Shown: positions 55,664 through 63,554, counted from the stretch's first letter. The stretch: 64,000 bases of DNA from Rhizobium cauense (GCF_019511525.1 NZ_JAEUAT010000001.1:551361-615360); one strand, 5' to 3'. Notes: a model not told the origin generated them from the letters alone. Translations and numbers: made by a program.

Positions 55664-56386
55664 TCAGTGGGTGGCAGCGAGAAAAGCCTGCAGCTCCGGA
55701 TCCTTCGGCGCACCGAAGAGCTCTTCCGGCGGAGCAATCTCAGCCATCACGCCCTTGTGGAAGAAGGCGACACGGTCCGACACCTCACGCGCAAACTTCA
55801 TTTCGTGTGTGACGCAGATCATCGTCATGCCTTCGGAGGCGAGCATGCGCAGAGTGTCCAGCACTTCGCCAACGAGCTGCGGGTCGAGCGCCGAGGTGAC
55901 CTCGTCGAACAGCATATATTCCGGCGACATGGCGAGCGCGCGGGCAATCGCCATACGCTGCTGCTGGCCGCCGGACATGCGGTTCGGATAGACCTTCAGC
56001 TTCTCTCCAAGGCCGACATGGGTGAGCTGCTTTACAGCCATCGCTTCGGCTTCTGCCTTGGGAAGGCCGAGCACCTTTCTGGGCGCGAGCATGACGTTTT
56101 CCAGCACCGTCAGGTGCGGGAACGCATTCCACTGCTGGAAGACGATTCCGAGCTTGCGACGGAGCTTGTTGAGGTCGGTGGTTTTGGCATGCACGTCGGT
56201 TCCATCGACAACAATCCGGCCGCCGTCGATGCCTTCAAGACCGTTGATGCAGGTGAGCAGCGTCGACTTTCCCGAACCGGAGCCGCCAATGATGGTCAGC
56301 ACCTCGCCCTTCGGGACAGTAAGGTTGATGCCCTTCAGGACCTCCAACGGGCCGAAGGATTTGCGGACGTTTTCAATCTCAATCAT
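55664..56386 (-). CDS. Amino acid ABC transporter ATP-binding protein
   Basis: A 240-residue ATPase of the polar amino-acid (GlnQ/HisP) class: Walker A GGSGSGKST, signature MSGGQQQRMAIARAL, Walker B YMLFDEVTSALDP. ATG 56386 gives the usual start MIEIENVRKSFG and lies inside the end of the upstream permease gene (8-base overlap). It powers the importer formed with the two permeases and the binding protein upstream, which probably brings in hydroxyprolines. Confidence 0.93.
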   Translation of the reverse strand: MIEIENVRKSFGPLEVLKGINLTVPKGEVLTIIGGSGSGKSTLLTCINGLEGIDGGRIVVDGTDVHAKTTDLNKLRRKLGIVFQQWNAFPHLTVLENVMLAPRKVLGLPKAEAEAMAVKQLTHVGLGEKLKVYPNRMSGGQQQRMAIARALAMSPEYMLFDEVTSALDPQLVGEVLDTLRMLASEGMTMICVTHEMKFAREVSDRVAFFHKGVMAEIAPPEELFGAPKDPELQAFLAATH

Positions 56387-57032
56387 TGGGGGACCACCGT
56401 TTTTCGAGATACCCGCCAATCCGGGCGATGGGGAAGCTGATAATGAAGTAGACGGCGCCGCAGATCATCAGGATGAACAGCGGTTCCTGCAGCCGGGTCA
56501 CGAGAATCTGCGACGCGCGTAGCAACTCGATCAGGCCGAGCCAGAGCACCAGTGCGGAATCCTTCATGACGCCGAGTGTAAGTCCGATCCAGGACGGCAG
56601 CGAAACGCGTGTCGCCAGCGGCGCTACAATATAGCGCATGTCCTGCCACCAGGTCATGCCGAGCGAGCGAGCCGCACGGCGCGTTGTTGGCGGCACCGAG
56701 GAAATGCCGCCGCGAACGATCTCCGTGCAATAGGCCGCCGTATAGAGCGACAGCACCACGCAGGACGTCGTGAACGGAGGCCAGCCAAGGCGCATGATCG
56801 ACTGCAAGGCATTGCCGAGCACAAGCTGGATCAGCAAGGGCACCGAGCGGAATACATCGAGCACGAAGGTCAGCGGTGCGGACCAGTAGGGGCCAAGTTC
56901 AACCCGGATCATCCCGAAGAGGATGCCAAGGACAGTTCCAGCGGCGACTGAAACGGCGGTGACCGCAAGCGTCATCCCCGCGCCTTGCGCCAGGAAGGCC
57001 AGATCACTCCAGGTGAGGGCAGTATTGAACAT
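56379..57032 (-). CDS. Amino acid ABC transporter permease
   Basis: A 217-residue HisM/GlnP-type permease with about five membrane helices and the EAA motif (about 140-160, RRAARSLGMTWWQDMRYIV). Length and layout are standard. It overlaps the ATPase gene and lies ten bases after the partner permease. Confidence 0.92.
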   Translation of the reverse strand: MFNTALTWSDLAFLAQGAGMTLAVTAVSVAAGTVLGILFGMIRVELGPYWSAPLTFVLDVFRSVPLLIQLVLGNALQSIMRLGWPPFTTSCVVLSLYTAAYCTEIVRGGISSVPPTTRRAARSLGMTWWQDMRYIVAPLATRVSLPSWIGLTLGVMKDSALVLWLGLIELLRASQILVTRLQEPLFILMICGAVYFIISFPIARIGGYLEKRWSPND

Positions 57033-57042
57033 CTCTCACCTC

Positions 57043-57708
57043 TCAGTAGCGGAACATGCGCCAGGCAAGCGCCCGGGCGGCAAGGGTCAGAACCTTGGCG
57101 ATGACGTAGTAGATCACAGCAGCCAGGGCGAAGAATTCAAAGGTACGGAAGGAGCGTGCATTCAGCTCCTGCGTCACACCGGCAAGGTCGGTGTTCATGC
57201 CGACGGTTACGCCGAGCGAGGTCATCAAGACTGCCCAGACCATCTGGTTGGTCGCCGGCAGAAACGCCACGCGCAGCATCTGCGGCAGAACGATCAGGCG
57301 GAAGGCCTGCATCGAAGTCATGCCAAGCGAACGCCCGGCTCGTGTCTGCGTGTCGGGGATCGCCTTCAGTGCGCCACGGAAATTCTCTGCCAGGTAACCG
57401 GCGTTGTTGAAGGCAATGCCGACCAGCAGCGCGGTAAATGGCGTGAGGTGAATACCGAAGTTGCCGAGACCGAAGTGTGCCATGTAGATCTGGAAGAGCG
57501 CAGGCGTATTTCGCGCGATCTCGACCCAGGCAGTGGCAAAACCGCCAAGGATGCGGTTGCCGGACAGGCGGAACAAGGTCAACGCGATCGCGCATGCCAG
57601 TCCGATGACCATGGACAAGAGCGCAATCTGCAGCGTGACCAGCGCGCCGTCTAGCATTTGCGGCAATGCCTTGAGCGCCTGGTTCCAGTGGAAGGTGTAG
57701 TTGAACAT
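57043..57708 (-). CDS. Amino acid ABC transporter permease
   Basis: A 221-residue HisQ/GlnP-type permease with the EAA region RAGRSLGMTSMQAFRLIVLPQ. It is the partner of the permease at 56379. A strong hairpin separates it from the binding-protein gene upstream. ATG 57708 lies close after a GAGAC-type weak ribosome site. Confidence 0.92.
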   Translation of the reverse strand: MFNYTFHWNQALKALPQMLDGALVTLQIALLSMVIGLACAIALTLFRLSGNRILGGFATAWVEIARNTPALFQIYMAHFGLGNFGIHLTPFTALLVGIAFNNAGYLAENFRGALKAIPDTQTRAGRSLGMTSMQAFRLIVLPQMLRVAFLPATNQMVWAVLMTSLGVTVGMNTDLAGVTQELNARSFRTFEFFALAAVIYYVIAKVLTLAARALAWRMFRY

Positions 57709-57734
57709 GACCGTCTCACCTTTTCGAAAAGCTA

Positions 57735-57759
57735 CGGCGCGAGGAGTAACCTCGCGCCG
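57735..57759 (-). other. Hairpin between binding protein and permease genes
   Basis: CGGCGCGAGG (57735-57744), loop AGTAA, CCTCGCGCCG (57750-57759), a perfect ten-base-pair stem in the minus-strand transcript between the binding protein and permease genes. Only TAGCTTTTC follows, so it likely gives partial termination or mRNA protection. Confidence 0.75.
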
Positions 57760-57776
57760 CGGGAGAACCGGTCAGA

Positions 57777-58586
57777 TCAACGGTAGACGCCATTGACGGC
57801 CAGCGACGGCACTTCGCCACCGACCCACTTCTTGTAAAGTTCGTCGTAGCGGCCGGTGCGAACCTGCTGGTTGATGAACAGGTTCAGATAGTTGATGAGG
57901 CCGTATTCCTCGCGGTTGGTGAAGAGCGCGACGTAGTCGATATCGAACGGCGCCTTGCCGACCACTGCGATGCCCGGGAACTTGCCGGTCTTGACGTTGG
58001 CCTGAGCGACGGTCGAGGTCGAAACGGTGGCGTCAAGCTGGCCCTGGCTGAGTGCCAGGAACACGTCGGCCTGCGTCTGGTAAGGACGGAACTCACCGAC
58101 ACCCCAAGCCTTGACCTGCTGCTCGAGTGCAATCGCTTCATAGGTGCCGGCTGTTGCACCAACGACCTTGCCCTTCATGTCTTCGAAGGACTTTACGCCC
58201 GACTTCTCGTTGGCGGTGACGGCCATCTCGAAGGCGAAGTAGGGAACCGTCATGCCGACAGTCTTGGCGCGCTCGAGCGTGTCGGAGGTGGAGGCGACAC
58301 CGACATCGACGCGACCCGACATCAGCGCCGGAATACGCTCAGGGAACGGGGTCTCAATGATCTCAGCGGTTACGCCGAGCGCCTTGGCGAGATCGTTGCA
58401 GTAATCCACGTCGAAGCCGATGGGATTGTTGTTCTCATCGCGCGAACCCATCGGGGGGAAGTCCAGCACAACAGCGCAGCGCAGCGTGCCCGAACCGATA
58501 ATGTCGTCCAGCTTGTCGGCCTTGGCCGGGCTGGTCAAAAGGGTGGCGGCGGCCAGAAGGCCGAAGGCGAGGACCGAGGATTTCAT
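57777..58586 (-). CDS. Amino acid ABC transporter substrate-binding protein
   Basis: A 269-residue SBP_bac_3 protein. Signal peptide about 1-22 (ending AKA). The mature LDDIIGSGTLRCAVVLDFPPMG start, NPIGFDVDYCNDLAKALG, and TSTVAQANVKTGKFPG are typical of polar amino acid binders. First gene of the operon that continues with the permeases, ATPase, oxidase, AcnX and racemase-type gene. GGGAGAG precedes ATG 58586. It probably binds a hydroxyproline or proline betaine-like ligand. Confidence 0.9.
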   Translation of the reverse strand: MKSSVLAFGLLAAATLLTSPAKADKLDDIIGSGTLRCAVVLDFPPMGSRDENNNPIGFDVDYCNDLAKALGVTAEIIETPFPERIPALMSGRVDVGVASTSDTLERAKTVGMTVPYFAFEMAVTANEKSGVKSFEDMKGKVVGATAGTYEAIALEQQVKAWGVGEFRPYQTQADVFLALSQGQLDATVSTSTVAQANVKTGKFPGIAVVGKAPFDIDYVALFTNREEYGLINYLNLFINQQVRTGRYDELYKKWVGGEVPSLAVNGVYR

Positions 58587-58665
58587 CTTTTTTCTCTCCC
58601 AGAGTGGATTTGTCCGTAGACGGCGAGGCGCACTATTCCTCGTTGGAGCGCGCAAATCAATGCTA

Positions 58666-58685
58666 AAATACATCAAGTATGCAAA
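58666..58685. promoter_or_regulatory. Candidate operator A1 before the ABC-hydroxyproline operon
   Basis: AAATACATCAAGTATGCAAA contains ATAC-N5-GTAT and matches the site at 60362-60381 (read on the other strand) in 17 of 20 positions. It lies about 80 bases before the binding-protein start. It is likely a site for the GntR regulator or another island regulator. Confidence 0.6.
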
Positions 58686-58707
58686 AAGTATAAGACGACC
58701 GTCATTC

Positions 58708-58717
58708 ATGTCGACAA
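58708..58717. promoter_or_regulatory. Candidate operator B1
   Basis: ATGTCGACAA differs by one base from the two exact TTGTCGACAA sites at 62601 and 63354. It lies upstream of the binding-protein gene and abuts the T-run of the terminator of the neighbouring dehydrogenase gene. Confidence 0.4.
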
Positions 58718-58746
58718 AAAGGGCGGCCAAGTAGTGACCGCCCTTT
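58717..58746 (-). terminator. Terminator after the dehydrogenase gene
   Basis: AAAGGGCGG (58718-58726) pairs with CCGCCCTTT (58738-58746), 9 bp with an 11-base loop. On the minus strand TTTTTG follows. It ends the ketoglutarate semialdehyde dehydrogenase transcript before the operon at 58586. Confidence 0.75.
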
Positions 58747-58768
58747 GCTTTTCTACCTGCCGCTGAAA

Positions 58769-60286
58769 TCAGCCGAGGAAATCTTCCGGCAGGAGATCTT
58801 CCGACATGTTCTGGTACGAAACCGGACGCAAGAAGCGCCGGATTGACATCGTGCCGACGCTGGTTGCTCCGAAGTTGGTTGAAGCGGGATAGGGTCCGCC
58901 GTGAACCATGGAATCGACCACTTCAACCCCGGTCGGGAATCCATTCACCAGCACGCGTCCAGCCTTGCGCTCCAATACCGGGCGCAGACGGCGTGCGTCG
59001 GCAATGTCGCCAGCATCCATGTGGATGGTCACCGTCAACTGACCCTCGAAGCCACGAGCAAGCTGCTCCATCTCGTCGATCGTCTTCACCCGCACGACAA
59101 GGCCGAGCGGTCCGAAGACCTCTTCGCCAAGGGCGTGATCGGCGAGGAATTGTTCGCCTGTTGTTTCGAACAGGTTGGGAGCGGCCGAACGGCCCGAAGA
59201 CTCGCTGGTGAACAGCGACTTGACCGTATTGCGGGTGGCGAAGCGCGCCTGGCCATCCTGATAGGCCTTCGCAATGCCATCGGTCAGCATGGTCTGCGGT
59301 GCCACCTTGCCCAACGCTTCGACTGTCGCGGCCACGAAGCGATCCGCGTCAGCGCCTTCGGTCACTACGGCAATGCCGGGATTGGTGCAGAACTGGCCGG
59401 CACCCATCGTGAGCGAACCTGCCCAACCCTGGCCCAGCGTTTCGCCGCGAGCCTTCAACGCTTCCGGCAACAGGAACATCGGATTGACAGAACCGAGTTC
59501 GCCGAAGAACGGGATCGGCTCTGGCCGTGCCGCGCATAGGTTGAAGAGTGCGCGACCACCGGCAAGCGAACCGGTGAAGCCGACAGCCTTGATCCGCGGA
59601 TGCTGCACGAGCGCATGACCGACATCACGGTTGCCGCCCTGGATCAGGGAGAAGACGCCCGGATGTACGCCTGTCTTGCGAATGGCCGCTTCGATAGCCT
59701 GCGCAACAATTTCGCCGGTGCCCGGATGCGCCGAGTGGCCCTTGACCACGACAGGGCAACCCGCAGCCAGTGCCGCTGCGGTGTCGCCGCCGGCAGTCGA
59801 GAAGGCCAACGGGAAGTTGGAGGCGCCGAAAACGGCAACGGCGCCAACCGGACGCTGAATGAGCCGGATTTCCGGCCGTGGCGCAGGTTGACGGTCGGGC
59901 AATGCCCCATCCAGTCGGCGGTCGAGATATTCGCCCTTTTCAATGTGCTCGGCGAAGAGACGCAACTGGCCGGTCGTACGACCGCGCTCACCTTGCAGGC
60001 GAGCCGGAGGCAGACCCGTTTCCTGGCTACCTATCTCCGTGATCGCTTCGGCACGAGCCTCGATCTCATCGGCGATGGCACGCAGGAATGCTGCCCGTTC
60101 GGCACGGGTGGAGTAGCCGTAGCTCCAGAAGGCATCTTCGGCTGCCTCGCAAGCGCGGTTCACCAGATCAACGGTGCCGACGGCGAATTGATGCACTGGA
60201 CCATTAGCCGGCGCGGATGCAAAAGTACCCGCTCCGTCGAGCCATTCGCCCGCGATGAGGTGTTTTCCATTGGGAGTGAAGACCAT
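58769..60286 (-). CDS. 2,5-dioxovalerate (alpha-ketoglutarate semialdehyde) dehydrogenase
   Basis: A 505-residue aldehyde dehydrogenase of the KGSADH type, oxidising alpha-ketoglutarate semialdehyde to 2-oxoglutarate, the last step of hydroxyproline (and some sugar-acid) catabolism. Catalytic Cys300 (GQFCTNPG), Glu263 (GELGSVNP) and Asn157 (GASNFPLAF) are present. The GASNFPLAFSTAGGDTA and PFFGELGSVNP stretches are those of the KGSADH subgroup. ATG 60286 follows AAGGAA; the 16-codon upstream extension has no support. It diverges from the reductase gene, sharing the operator region. Confidence 0.9.
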   Translation of the reverse strand: MVFTPNGKHLIAGEWLDGAGTFASAPANGPVHQFAVGTVDLVNRACEAAEDAFWSYGYSTRAERAAFLRAIADEIEARAEAITEIGSQETGLPPARLQGERGRTTGQLRLFAEHIEKGEYLDRRLDGALPDRQPAPRPEIRLIQRPVGAVAVFGASNFPLAFSTAGGDTAAALAAGCPVVVKGHSAHPGTGEIVAQAIEAAIRKTGVHPGVFSLIQGGNRDVGHALVQHPRIKAVGFTGSLAGGRALFNLCAARPEPIPFFGELGSVNPMFLLPEALKARGETLGQGWAGSLTMGAGQFCTNPGIAVVTEGADADRFVAATVEALGKVAPQTMLTDGIAKAYQDGQARFATRNTVKSLFTSESSGRSAAPNLFETTGEQFLADHALGEEVFGPLGLVVRVKTIDEMEQLARGFEGQLTVTIHMDAGDIADARRLRPVLERKAGRVLVNGFPTGVEVVDSMVHGGPYPASTNFGATSVGTMSIRRFLRPVSYQNMSEDLLPEDFLG

Positions 60287-60361
60287 CTGCGATTCCTTTC
60301 TTGAGAGCCCGTGGTGCTTTACGCGAAAATCCATCCAAAGGCGAATTGCGCATGTCGGATC

Positions 60362-60381
60362 TTTGTATACTCTATGTATTT
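60362..60381. promoter_or_regulatory. Candidate operator A2 between the dehydrogenase and reductase genes
   Basis: TTTGTATACTCTATGTATTT contains ATAC-N5-GTAT and matches, on the opposite strand, the site at 58666-58685 (A1) in 17 of 20 bases. It lies about 80 bases from the dehydrogenase start and about 55 bases from the reductase start, so one site could control both. Confidence 0.6.
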
Positions 60382-60436
60382 ATAACATCAACACTCGATC
60401 GCCTTCGGCGACCGGGCCATTCACGAGAGACACGAG

Positions 60437-61474
60437 ATGAGCGACAACACCACCCTGACCGTACCGGCCCTGCAGGAGCGGGTCGATGCGATTTTCCGCA
60501 AGGCTGGCCTCAACGAGATCCAGGCCGGCGCACTCGCTCGCGTGATCGTCGCCGGAGAGCGGGACGCCTGCAAATCGCACGGCATCTACCGGATCGAGGG
60601 TGCGTTGCGGACCGTCAAGGCGGGCAAGGTGAACCCGGACGCCGTGCCGGAACTTCTGCTGCAGGAGGGGTCGGCCATCGTCAAGGTCAACGCCAAGGGC
60701 GGCTTTGCCAATCCGGCCTTCGAGCTCGGTCTGCCGGCCCTTGCTGAACGCGCCCGCACCTGCGGCCTGGCGGCACTCGTCATCAATGATTGCACGCATT
60801 TCTCTGCACTCTGGCCGGAAGCGGAAGCGCTGACCGAACAGGGGCTTGCCGGCCTGGTCATGTGCCCGAGCTACGCAACCGTTGCGCCGACCGGCGGCAA
60901 CAAGCCGCTGCTTGGCACCAACCCGTTCGCCTTTGCCTGGCCGCGCGTCGGCCAGCCGCCTTACGTCTTCGATTTCGCCACCTCGGTTGCGGCGCGTGGA
61001 GAAATCGAACTGCACCGTCGGGCCGGAAAGTCGCTGCCCGAGGGCTGGGCGATCGATGCCGACGGCAACCCGACGACAGATCCGGAAGTTGCGCTTGCCG
61101 GCGCCATGCTGCCGTTCGGCGGACATAAGGGTTCCGCGATCGGTACGATGATTGAGCTGCTCGCCGGCATCATGATCGGCGACCTGACGAGCCCCGAGGT
61201 GCTTGATTATCTCGGTACGACGACGCTTGCTCCCTTCCACGGCGAATTGATCATCGCCTTCTCGCCGGAAGCCTTCGCCGCCGGCCGGCCGGGCAACCCT
61301 TTTGCGCGTGCAGAGATGCTGTTCGAGGCGATCGTCGGCCAGGGTGCCCGTCTTCCCTCGCAGCGCCGCTATGTGGCCCGCGCGAAATCGCAGGCCGACG
61401 GCATCACGCTGACAGATGCAGAAATCAAGCAGCTCGAGCGGTTGTTGGCGCGCGGTCTGGAGGCGGTGGCCTGA
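60437..61474 (+). CDS. Ldh family oxidoreductase, probable pyrroline-2-carboxylate reductase
   Basis: A 345-residue member of the Ldh (malate/L-lactate dehydrogenase-like, YlbC/DpkA) family. The start has KSHGIYRIEGAL; NDCTHFSALWPEAEAL and GTNPFAFAWPR, and the C-terminal GTTTLAPFHGELIIAF, are typical. In hydroxyproline islands a family member reduces pyrroline-2-carboxylate (from 3-hydroxyproline dehydratases) to L-proline with NADPH; other members are ureidoglycolate or delta1-piperideine-2-carboxylate reductases. The context favours the first. Confidence 0.83.
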   Translation: MSDNTTLTVPALQERVDAIFRKAGLNEIQAGALARVIVAGERDACKSHGIYRIEGALRTVKAGKVNPDAVPELLLQEGSAIVKVNAKGGFANPAFELGLPALAERARTCGLAALVINDCTHFSALWPEAEALTEQGLAGLVMCPSYATVAPTGGNKPLLGTNPFAFAWPRVGQPPYVFDFATSVAARGEIELHRRAGKSLPEGWAIDADGNPTTDPEVALAGAMLPFGGHKGSAIGTMIELLAGIMIGDLTSPEVLDYLGTTTLAPFHGELIIAFSPEAFAAGRPGNPFARAEMLFEAIVGQGARLPSQRRYVARAKSQADGITLTDAEIKQLERLLARGLEAVA

Positions 61475-61500
61475 GCCATCACCTGAGACGCCGGAAATGC

Positions 61501-61532
61501 AAAAAGGCCCTCCAGTGGAGGGCCTTCGATTT
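61501..61532. terminator. Bidirectional terminator
   Basis: AAGGCCCTCC, loop AGT, GGAGGGCCTT (61504-61526). On the plus strand it ends TTCGATTT; on the minus strand CTTTTTG follows. It lies between the convergent reductase and deaminase genes. Confidence 0.85.
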
Positions 61533-61547
61533 AAGGGGCCTTGGAAA

Positions 61548-62510
61548 TCAGGCTTTGTACTTCGCTACCGCGCCGGGGAGCTTGCTCCACTCGGCGTACC
61601 AGTTGTTGAAGAGCTTGAACTGAGATTCGACGTAGCCGCGCTGGCTGTCCGTCAGGACGTCGCTTTCGTTGAAGTGGAGTGTGTACTCCTTGTCGCCCTT
61701 CAGCACCATCATGTGCTTAAAGAACAGAACGAGGTCTGGGCCTTCGTCGAACGAGGAGAGAACGGCAAGTGCCTGCTCGAGCTCCAGTGCCCGCTGGCGG
61801 GCATCGGCATCGCCCTCTGCTGCAGCCTGCGCGAGGTTGCAAAGGTGCAGCACTTCCTTCGGCAGCACGTTGCCGATGCCGGTGATGGCACCGGTCGCGC
61901 CGCAGTTTACGAAACCGTGGAAGACCGCTGTATCGACGCCGATCATCAGCGAAACACCGTCATCGCGGCTGGTGATGTTTTCGGCCGCATAGCGCATGTC
62001 GGCTGCGCCGCCGAATTCCTTGAAGCCAACGAGGTTCTTATGCTCGGCACGCAACGCGAAGAAGAGGTCCGCGCGGGTGGCGAAGCCATAGTAAGGGCTG
62101 TTGTAGATGACCGCAGGAAGATCCGGAGCGGCCGAAAGGATTGCCTTGAAGTGCGCCTTCTGGGCGGCGATCACCGAGCCGCGCGACAGGACGCGCGGGA
62201 TGACCATGAGGCCCTGGGCGCCGACTTTCTGGGCGTGAGCGGCATGCGCGACCGCAGAAGCGCTGTTGACGGCACCGGTGCCGACGATGACCGGGATGCC
62301 AGCCTTCACCAGACGCTCGACGCCTTCCATGCGCTGCGCATCGGACAGAAGCGGCCAGTCACCCATCGAGCCGCAGTAAACGACAGCCGACATTCCCTGA
62401 GCAATCAGCTCCTGCCCTTTGCGAACGAGGGCGTCGAAGTCGGGGGTACGATCCGGCTTGCAGGGGGTCATCAGGGCGGGAATCACGCCAGAGAAAATCT
62501 TGGCCTTCAT
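61548..62510 (-). CDS. DapA-family pyrroline-4-hydroxy-2-carboxylate deaminase
   Basis: A 320-residue class I lyase of the DapA/NanA fold. The Schiff-base Lys164 (VGFKEFGG) and Tyr136 (VIYNSPYYG) are present, and the phosphate/carboxylate loop reads CGSMGDWPLLS. In hydroxyproline catabolism this family member deaminates pyrroline-4-hydroxy-2-carboxylate to alpha-ketoglutarate semialdehyde. Other DapA-like activities are possible from sequence, but the neighbours decide. AGGAG lies seven bases before ATG 62510. It is downstream of the GntR gene. Confidence 0.87.
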   Translation of the reverse strand: MKAKIFSGVIPALMTPCKPDRTPDFDALVRKGQELIAQGMSAVVYCGSMGDWPLLSDAQRMEGVERLVKAGIPVIVGTGAVNSASAVAHAAHAQKVGAQGLMVIPRVLSRGSVIAAQKAHFKAILSAAPDLPAVIYNSPYYGFATRADLFFALRAEHKNLVGFKEFGGAADMRYAAENITSRDDGVSLMIGVDTAVFHGFVNCGATGAITGIGNVLPKEVLHLCNLAQAAAEGDADARQRALELEQALAVLSSFDEGPDLVLFFKHMMVLKGDKEYTLHFNESDVLTDSQRGYVESQFKLFNNWYAEWSKLPGAVAKYKA

Positions 62511-62600
62511 ATCAATCTCCTTTCGGCCGTTCGATCGGTCGGCCGGCACAAATGTGCAGGCCTCGCTCTTTCATAGGCTACATATCAATTTGTATTTTAT

Positions 62601-62610
62601 TTGTCGACAA
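62601..62610. promoter_or_regulatory. Candidate operator B2 upstream of the deaminase gene
   Basis: TTGTCGACAA, an exact copy of the 10-base palindrome found 12 bases before the GntR start. It lies 90 bases upstream of the deaminase start codon, past the GntR stop. Nearby ATATCAATTTGTAT is a weaker A-type site. Confidence 0.55.
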
Positions 62611-62636
62611 GAAAAACACAGGATTTGTTGGCGTTC

Positions 62637-63341
62637 TCACAGGGCGATGTCGATCCCGACATCGCGGCTGAAAAGTTTCTGTACCTGAGCAACGATCTGC
62701 TCGGCGTGAGCCTTGCCCAGACGATCGGCCGCCTCGATGTCGCGGGCCTCGATCGCTGCGATGATTTCCGCGTGCTCATCGACGAAGCGCTGTGGGAACT
62801 GCTCGTCGTAGGACCGGTAGTAAAGTCGGAGGATGCGTCTGCCTTCATCGAGCAATCGACGGAACAGGCTTGTGAAGTAGGGATTGCGTCCCGCGTCGGC
62901 GATGGCTGCGTGGAAGGCCGCATTGGTCGAGATCATCCTCAATGCATCTCTCGTCTGCACGGCCGCTGCATAGTCCTCATGGAAGCCGCGAATGATTGTC
63001 AAGTCTTCCGGGCGATAGTTTCGCGCAGCAAGTCGCGTTGTCACGCGGTACATCAGGACCAAGGCGTCGAAGAAAGTATTGAGATTCAAGAAGTCGATAT
63101 TCGATACCATGGTCGAGCGGTTCGGGAGCGTTTCGATCAGCCCCTCGCCCGCCAGCCGAACCAATGCCTCGCGGATCGGCGTGCGCGACATCTTGAAGCG
63201 CTCCGCGAGTTGCACCTCGTCGATCGGACTGCCGGGCGGCAAAACCAGATCGAGAATCTCGTCGCGCAAAAGGTCATAGACCATCTTGACGCCGGAGCCA
63301 CGTTTCCGTTCGGGAACAGAGTTAGTATCGATATCAGTCAT
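62637..63341 (-). CDS. GntR family (FCD) regulator of the hydroxyproline island
   Basis: A 234-residue GntR regulator. The winged HTH covers about 17-78 (PIDEVQLAERFKMSRTPIREALVRLAGEGLIETLPNRST), and the FCD ligand domain about 90-225, with metal ligands probably in NAAFHAAIADAGRNPYF and VDEHAEIIAAIEARD. FCD domains bind small carboxylates. It precedes the deaminase gene and has a TTGTCGACAA palindrome at 63354 just upstream of its start, suggesting autoregulation. It is the only regulator gene in the island. Confidence 0.9.
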   Translation of the reverse strand: MTDIDTNSVPERKRGSGVKMVYDLLRDEILDLVLPPGSPIDEVQLAERFKMSRTPIREALVRLAGEGLIETLPNRSTMVSNIDFLNLNTFFDALVLMYRVTTRLAARNYRPEDLTIIRGFHEDYAAAVQTRDALRMISTNAAFHAAIADAGRNPYFTSLFRRLLDEGRRILRLYYRSYDEQFPQRFVDEHAEIIAAIEARDIEAADRLGKAHAEQIVAQVQKLFSRDVGIDIAL

Positions 63342-63353
63342 CCAGGAATCCTC

Positions 63354-63363
63354 TTGTCGACAA
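63354..63363. promoter_or_regulatory. Candidate operator B3 before the GntR gene
   Basis: TTGTCGACAA lies 12 bases upstream of the GntR start codon, an autoregulation position. Identical to B2. Confidence 0.6.
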
Positions 63364-63554
63364 AAGGAATACTTTTTCTCGTTGCCGGGAGCAATAGCGC
63401 TAGCAACCTCGGCGCGTGCAAGGTGAAATTCTCTCGAGCGGCAATACACTGGTAAACGCAAGCGATGGTGGACGGTCTTCCCTCGGTACTTGGCGGTGTC
63501 GCTAGGCGCGGAAGCGCAGCCAATTTAACTGCGTGCGGGGCACCAATTTGAAAC

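Noticed and set aside
61416..62576. 386-codon plus-strand frame opposite the DapA-type gene
   Set aside because: Antisense shadow; runs through a terminator hairpin.
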